Of a stretch of 64,000 bases of DNA, positions 60,734 through 64,000 are shown piece after piece (positions within the stretch are counted from its first letter, which is position 1; every line of letters starts with the position of its first letter). The notes beneath the pieces were generated by a model, which searched no databases, was not told where the DNA came from, and saw nothing but the letters and a program-made list of their open reading frames with translations. This stretch comes from Pseudidiomarina atlantica (GTDB lineage: Bacteria > Pseudomonadota > Gammaproteobacteria > Enterobacterales > Alteromonadaceae): contig NZ_JPIN01000006.1 of the NCBI RefSeq assembly GCF_000753735.1, positions 186,001-250,000 of the forward strand. The letters run 5' to 3'. A program made the translations under genes and the position numbers.

Positions 60734-61870
60734 ATGAATAAAGCCTATTTTTCAGAGCAAATCCCATCGCCTTGTTACTTGTGTGACGAGGCGCTGTTGG
60801 AGCGCAACTTAAAATTGATGCAACGGGTGCAAGCCGAAAGCGGCGCGCACATTATTCTTGCCTTAAAAGGCTTCTCCATGTGGAGCACCTTCCCATTAAT
60901 CCGTGAGTATCTTGTCGGTTGTACCGCAAGTTCAGTCTGGGAAGCTCGCCTTGCAGCAGAAGAATTTGGACGTGAAGTACATGCCTACGCACCAGGGTAT
61001 AAACAGCAAGATATCGATGCACTGTTACCGTTAGTGAACCATATTTCGTTCAATAGCTTGAGTCAGTGGCAGCGCTATCGCCAGCAAGTGACTGATGCGG
61101 GCGTATCAATTGGCTTGCGGATTAACCCTGAGCATCAAGAAGCAGAGACTGAACTCTATGATCCGAGCGCGCCAGGCTCGCGCTTAGGCATTCGTGCTCG
61201 AGACCTCGAAGGCGTTGATCTTGACGGTGTTGAAGGACTTCATGTTCACAACTTGTGTGAGTGTGATTCTTTTGCCTTAGAACGGACACTGCAAGCGGTT
61301 GAATCGAAGTTTGGTGACTTACTCAAACAGATGAAGTGGCTTAACTTAGGTGGTGGTCACTTAATGACCCGTGCTGGCTATGACGTTGATCACTTGATCA
61401 AACAACTGAAACGCCTGCGCGAAACCTATGATATCGATGTCATCCTCGAGCCAGGCTCAGCCGTTGCATGGCAAACCGGTCCGCTGATCGCTGAGGTTGT
61501 CGATATTGTCGAAAACGATGGTCCCATCGCGATCCTTGATATTTCTGCCACCGCACACATGCCAGACGTGCTCGAAATGCCGTATCGCCCGACAATAACT
61601 GGGGCTCGCGAGCCTGGTGTGTTAGCGCACACTTATAAGTTGGGCGGAAATTCGTGTTTGGCCGGCGACGTCATTGGACTCTATAGTTTCGAGCAGCCAT
61701 TGCAACCGGGTAGCCGCATCGTGTTTGAAGATATGATGCATTACACCATGGTCAAGACGACTTTTTTTAACGGTGTCGAGCATCCAAGCATTGCAATTCT
61801 GCGTCGTGACGGCAAGTTCGATTTAATCCGTAAATTCGAGTACAACGATTTTCGTGATCGCTTATCGTAA
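60734..61870 (+). CDS. nspC: Carboxynorspermidine decarboxylase
   Basis: PLP fold type III enzyme producing spermidine or norspermidine from the carboxylated form. 378 residues. PLP Lys K45 (ILALKGFSMWS), LGGGHLMTRAGYD, LEPGSAVAW and catalytic C308 in SCLAGDVIG. CYLCDEALLERNL near the N-terminus is a family mark. Four bases after the dehydrogenase gene, one unit. In vibrios this route is tied to biofilm control; no NspS/MbaA sensor is in the window. Ends in a strong bidirectional terminator. Confidence 0.96.
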   Translation: MNKAYFSEQIPSPCYLCDEALLERNLKLMQRVQAESGAHIILALKGFSMWSTFPLIREYLVGCTASSVWEARLAAEEFGREVHAYAPGYKQQDIDALLPLVNHISFNSLSQWQRYRQQVTDAGVSIGLRINPEHQEAETELYDPSAPGSRLGIRARDLEGVDLDGVEGLHVHNLCECDSFALERTLQAVESKFGDLLKQMKWLNLGGGHLMTRAGYDVDHLIKQLKRLRETYDIDVILEPGSAVAWQTGPLIAEVVDIVENDGPIAILDISATAHMPDVLEMPYRPTITGAREPGVLAHTYKLGGNSCLAGDVIGLYSFEQPLQPGSRIVFEDMMHYTMVKTTFFNGVEHPSIAILRRDGKFDLIRKFEYNDFRDRLS

Positions 61871-61887
61871 AAGTATCGCTTAGAAAT

Positions 61888-61916
61888 AAAAAACCTCCCA
61901 CCTGGGAGGTTTTTTT
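61888..61916. terminator. Bidirectional intrinsic terminator between nspC and coaX
   Basis: CCTCCC (61894-61899), 4-base loop, GGGAGG (61904-61909), flanked by six A (61888-61893) and seven T (61910-61916). Works for nspC on the plus strand and coaX on the minus strand; the coaX stop codon overlaps its edge. Confidence 0.93.
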
Positions 61917-62655
61917 ATGCGTCACGGGCGTACAGCGCAAGCCCTTGTAGCACCAATTCCGAGCGCATTTCACCGCGCCGCTTTAAGTCATTGGAGAGCA
62001 ATGGCGTTGAACCACCGCTATAGATCAATCGATAATCGAACCAATCCAGTTCAACCTCTGTTACATGTAAAGCTTGCCGTACTAATCCGGCGAAATTATT
62101 GACGCAGCCATCGAGCAAGCCATCGGGCGTCGATGTGCCTAGTTGATTAGCGCGACCATAGAGCTGCGTGGCGTCACTAAAGACCTTAGGTGCTCGCTGC
62201 AGCACTGATTGCTTCATCAATTCAACCCCGGGAGCAATCCAACCACCCAAATGCTTACCATTTTCGTCGACCCAATCCACGGTGATTGCAGTGCCAGCAT
62301 CAACAATAACGGTAGGCTTCTGTTGCTCATTATACGCCCCCAGCATCGCCAGCCAACGATCAACACCGAGGTTCTCCGGCGTCGAATAGGCATTCTGCAC
62401 ACCAAAAGCAAACTGCTCTGAATGAACTTCGTGCAGTTTTAGTTCCTCTCCCTGCTCTCGCAACCAAGACTCAATGATGTTACTTCTAACCTCTCCAGCT
62501 ACGGCAGCGAGCCACACCGCACTTATAGTAGGCTTTAATGACTCATTAGGTAAGTCTTCATAGGTCGTATTAAATAACGGCTCTACATGGCCTTCAGCGT
62601 CCATAAGGGCGGTCTTTATACGAGTATTTCCAGCATCAATTAATAATTTATACAT
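61915..62655 (-). CDS. coaX: Type III pantothenate kinase
   Basis: First step of coenzyme A synthesis; ASKHA-fold, insensitive to CoA feedback, unlike the CoaA found at this place beside birA in E. coli. 246 residues from the ATG at 62655 (MYKLLIDAGNTRIK, GAG six bases upstream); an ATG at 62661 is possible and both overlap the end of birA. Phosphate-binding DAGNTRIK at 7-14, GVDRWLAM and VDAGTAITVDWV are the family motifs. birA, its overlapping partner, and murB form the operon. Confidence 0.95.
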   Translation of the reverse strand: MYKLLIDAGNTRIKTALMDAEGHVEPLFNTTYEDLPNESLKPTISAVWLAAVAGEVRSNIIESWLREQGEELKLHEVHSEQFAFGVQNAYSTPENLGVDRWLAMLGAYNEQQKPTVIVDAGTAITVDWVDENGKHLGGWIAPGVELMKQSVLQRAPKVFSDATQLYGRANQLGTSTPDGLLDGCVNNFAGLVRQALHVTEVELDWFDYRLIYSGGSTPLLSNDLKRRGEMRSELVLQGLALYARDA

Positions 62656-63610
62656 TTGCATCTCGTAAGCTAACCTCTCCAGCGTGATATTTTTGCACCA
62701 CACCCTCGACCTCTACATTTAAACCACCATCGTTTGCAATACTCACGGCAGTACCACGAATCTTTCTGTCACCCATTAATATTGTTACGTCATGACCCAT
62801 CAACTGATCAAACTGTTGCCACCGTGGTAAGAAAGGCGCGAGCCCTTCGCGTTCAAATACTGCCAATCCCGCACGGAATGCAGCGACTAAATCTTGCACC
62901 AATGCATTTCTATCAACGCGTTGCTCTAGTTCAGCACTCAGATCAGTCCATGGCTGTTCTATCGGCGCCTGCATGTGCTTAGGCATCTCAATATTGATGC
63001 CGACACCGATGACCGCATGAGCAGATTCGACGGCGTTGCCTTCCAGTTCAATAAGCACTCCAGCAAGCTTGCGTCCACTTGCGAGTACATCGTTAGGCCA
63101 TTTCACCGCAATATTGGCGACACCATAAGCTCGCAGAACTTCTGCAATGACAGTTCCAATCGCGACACTCAACCCCATAGCCGCTGTCATTCCACGTTCC
63201 AGCGGCCAATACAAACTGATATACAAATTACTACCAAAGGGTGAAAACCAATGCTTTCCCCTGCGGCCCCGCCCAGCAGTTTGAGCCTCAGCAACAATGG
63301 CATAACCGGCCGGTAATTCGGTTTTATCGCGTAACCGTTCGCGGAGCAGATCATTAGTAGAAGTAACGACCCTTTCACAAACAAGATCTTGAGCAATGTT
63401 CGTTTCGATCAATTGCAACGGTGCGTGTAAACGGTAGCCCTTGCCGGTTACCCGAAAAACATCGAGTCCCAGCTTTTGGATGTCTTTGATGTATTCACTA
63501 ATAGCTGTGCGTGTAACGCCAATTTCTTTACCGATGACTTCGCCGGAATGAAACTTACCGTCAGCTAGCAACTCAATCACTCGAATTATTCGGTCGTTTC
63601 TCTTACCCAT
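62648..63610 (-). CDS. birA: Biotin--[acetyl-CoA-carboxylase] ligase/biotin operon repressor
   Basis: Attaches biotin to AccB and, in the E. coli type, represses bio genes. 320 residues. N-terminal winged helix-turn-helix (about 5-60), so the repressor function is retained; ligase domain with STNDLL, GRGRRGK at 113-119 (biotinyl-AMP site), WPNDV and GVGINIE; C-terminal SH3-like domain. The ATG shares its A with the murB stop (TAATG). murB-birA is a conserved pair. Confidence 0.97.
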   Translation of the reverse strand: MGKRNDRIIRVIELLADGKFHSGEVIGKEIGVTRTAISEYIKDIQKLGLDVFRVTGKGYRLHAPLQLIETNIAQDLVCERVVTSTNDLLRERLRDKTELPAGYAIVAEAQTAGRGRRGKHWFSPFGSNLYISLYWPLERGMTAAMGLSVAIGTVIAEVLRAYGVANIAVKWPNDVLASGRKLAGVLIELEGNAVESAHAVIGVGINIEMPKHMQAPIEQPWTDLSAELEQRVDRNALVQDLVAAFRAGLAVFEREGLAPFLPRWQQFDQLMGHDVTILMGDRKIRGTAVSIANDGGLNVEVEGVVQKYHAGEVSLRDANV

Positions 63611-64000
63611 TAGCTAATCAATTCCTTGTGATTTAATAGACGCACTTCGACTTCGAGTTCAATACCAAACGCATCAGCTACTTGCCTTTTGATTTCGTAT
63701 GCCAGTGTCAAGATATCTGCACCCGTAGCGTTCGCTTTGTTAATCAACACCAATGCTTGCTTCGTATGCACGGCTGCGCCACCGATACTAAAGCCTTTAA
63801 GACCCAGCGTATCAATAAGCCAACCCGCTGCCACTTTGACATTTCCATCCGCAGTCGGATAGCTTGGTGCCTGCGGAAAACGTTCAAGTAAGCTGGCATA
63901 CTGTTGCTGCGAGATAACCGGATTTTTAAAGAAACTACCAGCGTTCGGAATCTCTTTGGGATCGGGTAGCTTACTTTGACGTATTCGGATCACCGCATCT
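63610..64000 (-). CDS. murB: UDP-N-acetylenolpyruvoylglucosamine reductase MurB, 5' end outside window
   Basis: C-terminal 129 residues or so of MurB, the FAD enzyme that reduces UDP-GlcNAc-enolpyruvate to UDP-MurNAc in peptidoglycan synthesis. Carries NAGSFFKNP with the catalytic Ser, AAGWLID, GGAAVHTKQALVLIN, and the second catalytic Glu in ELEVEVRLL near the end; type I MurB as in E. coli. The frame is open to the right edge; the GTG at 63993 is internal, not a start. Overlaps birA by one base. Confidence 0.96.
   Translation of the reverse strand, partial: DAVIRIRQSKLPDPKEIPNAGSFFKNPVISQQQYASLLERFPQAPSYPTADGNVKVAAGWLIDTLGLKGFSIGGAAVHTKQALVLINKANATGADILTLAYEIKRQVADAFGIELEVEVRLLNHKELIS

Overview
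The window is a gene-dense stretch of a gammaproteobacterial chromosome. Gene families and local gene orders (pepA-holC-valS, nudF-yqiB with parE-parC-plsC, ygiF-glnE, pilU-pilT divergent from yggS-proC-yggT, rdgB-hemW, mutY-yggX, proB-proA, murB-birA) point to the Alteromonadales. An Idiomarina/Pseudidiomarina/Aliidiomarina-like marine bacterium is my best guess, by inference only. I see no tRNA or rRNA gene, no insertion sequence, no prophage, no CRISPR array and no gap above about 300 bases without a gene. It reads as core genome, not an island.

Layout. 1-4160: end of pepA, then holC and valS. 4155-6655 (minus): a GntP-type permease, rraB and plsC. 6716-11985 (minus): parC, parE, a YqiB-family gene and nudF. 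12225-14505 (plus): tolC overlapping an LpxL-type lipid A acyltransferase. 14502-18774 (minus): glnE and ygiF. 19005-23944: putA facing an acyl-CoA dehydrogenase gene. 24002-26151 (minus): exeB/exeA-type secretin assembly genes. 26255-30755: cca, uppP, folK, folB, plsY, tsaD. 30805-32987 (minus): pilU, pilT. 33024-39841: yggS, proC, yggT, a DUF4426 gene, cvrA/nhaP2, rdgB, hemW, trmB. 39921-45041: ompA, mutY, yggX, proB, proA. 45038-49549: a waaA-kdkA fusion, a glycosyltransferase and an iron-sulfur photolyase. 49568-55976: deaD, gabD, a class 3 aldehyde dehydrogenase, cnoX, alkB. 56102-61870: an NSS transporter, tmcA and the carboxynorspermidine dehydrogenase/decarboxylase pair. 61915-64000 (minus): coaX, birA and the end of murB.

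Themes. Envelope functions recur (TolC, LpxL, PlsC, PlsY, UppP, WaaA-KdkA, an adjacent glycosyltransferase, OmpA, ExeAB, MurB). So do DNA and RNA maintenance (topoisomerase IV, MutY, AlkB, photolyase, RdgB, Cca, TsaD, TrmB, TmcA, ValS, DeaD), proline and glutamine metabolism (PutA, ProA, ProB, ProC, GlnE) and twitching motility (PilT, PilU).

The most unusual signals are structural. Of eleven convergent gene pairs, six share their two stop codons in a four-base overlap, and two more overlap by 6 and 21 bases. At four of these junctions the stops lie in or beside the loop of an inverted repeat built from the last codons of both genes; two are strong (10 perfect pairs at valS/permease, 11 pairs with one bulge at proA/waaA). 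Only nspC/coaX has a standard bidirectional terminator. Second, the Kdo transferase gene is fused in frame to a Kdo kinase at an internal Met preceded by GGAG. Third, the deaD leader of about 150 nt can fold in two mutually exclusive ways. Everything here was read by eye; no search or folding program was run.
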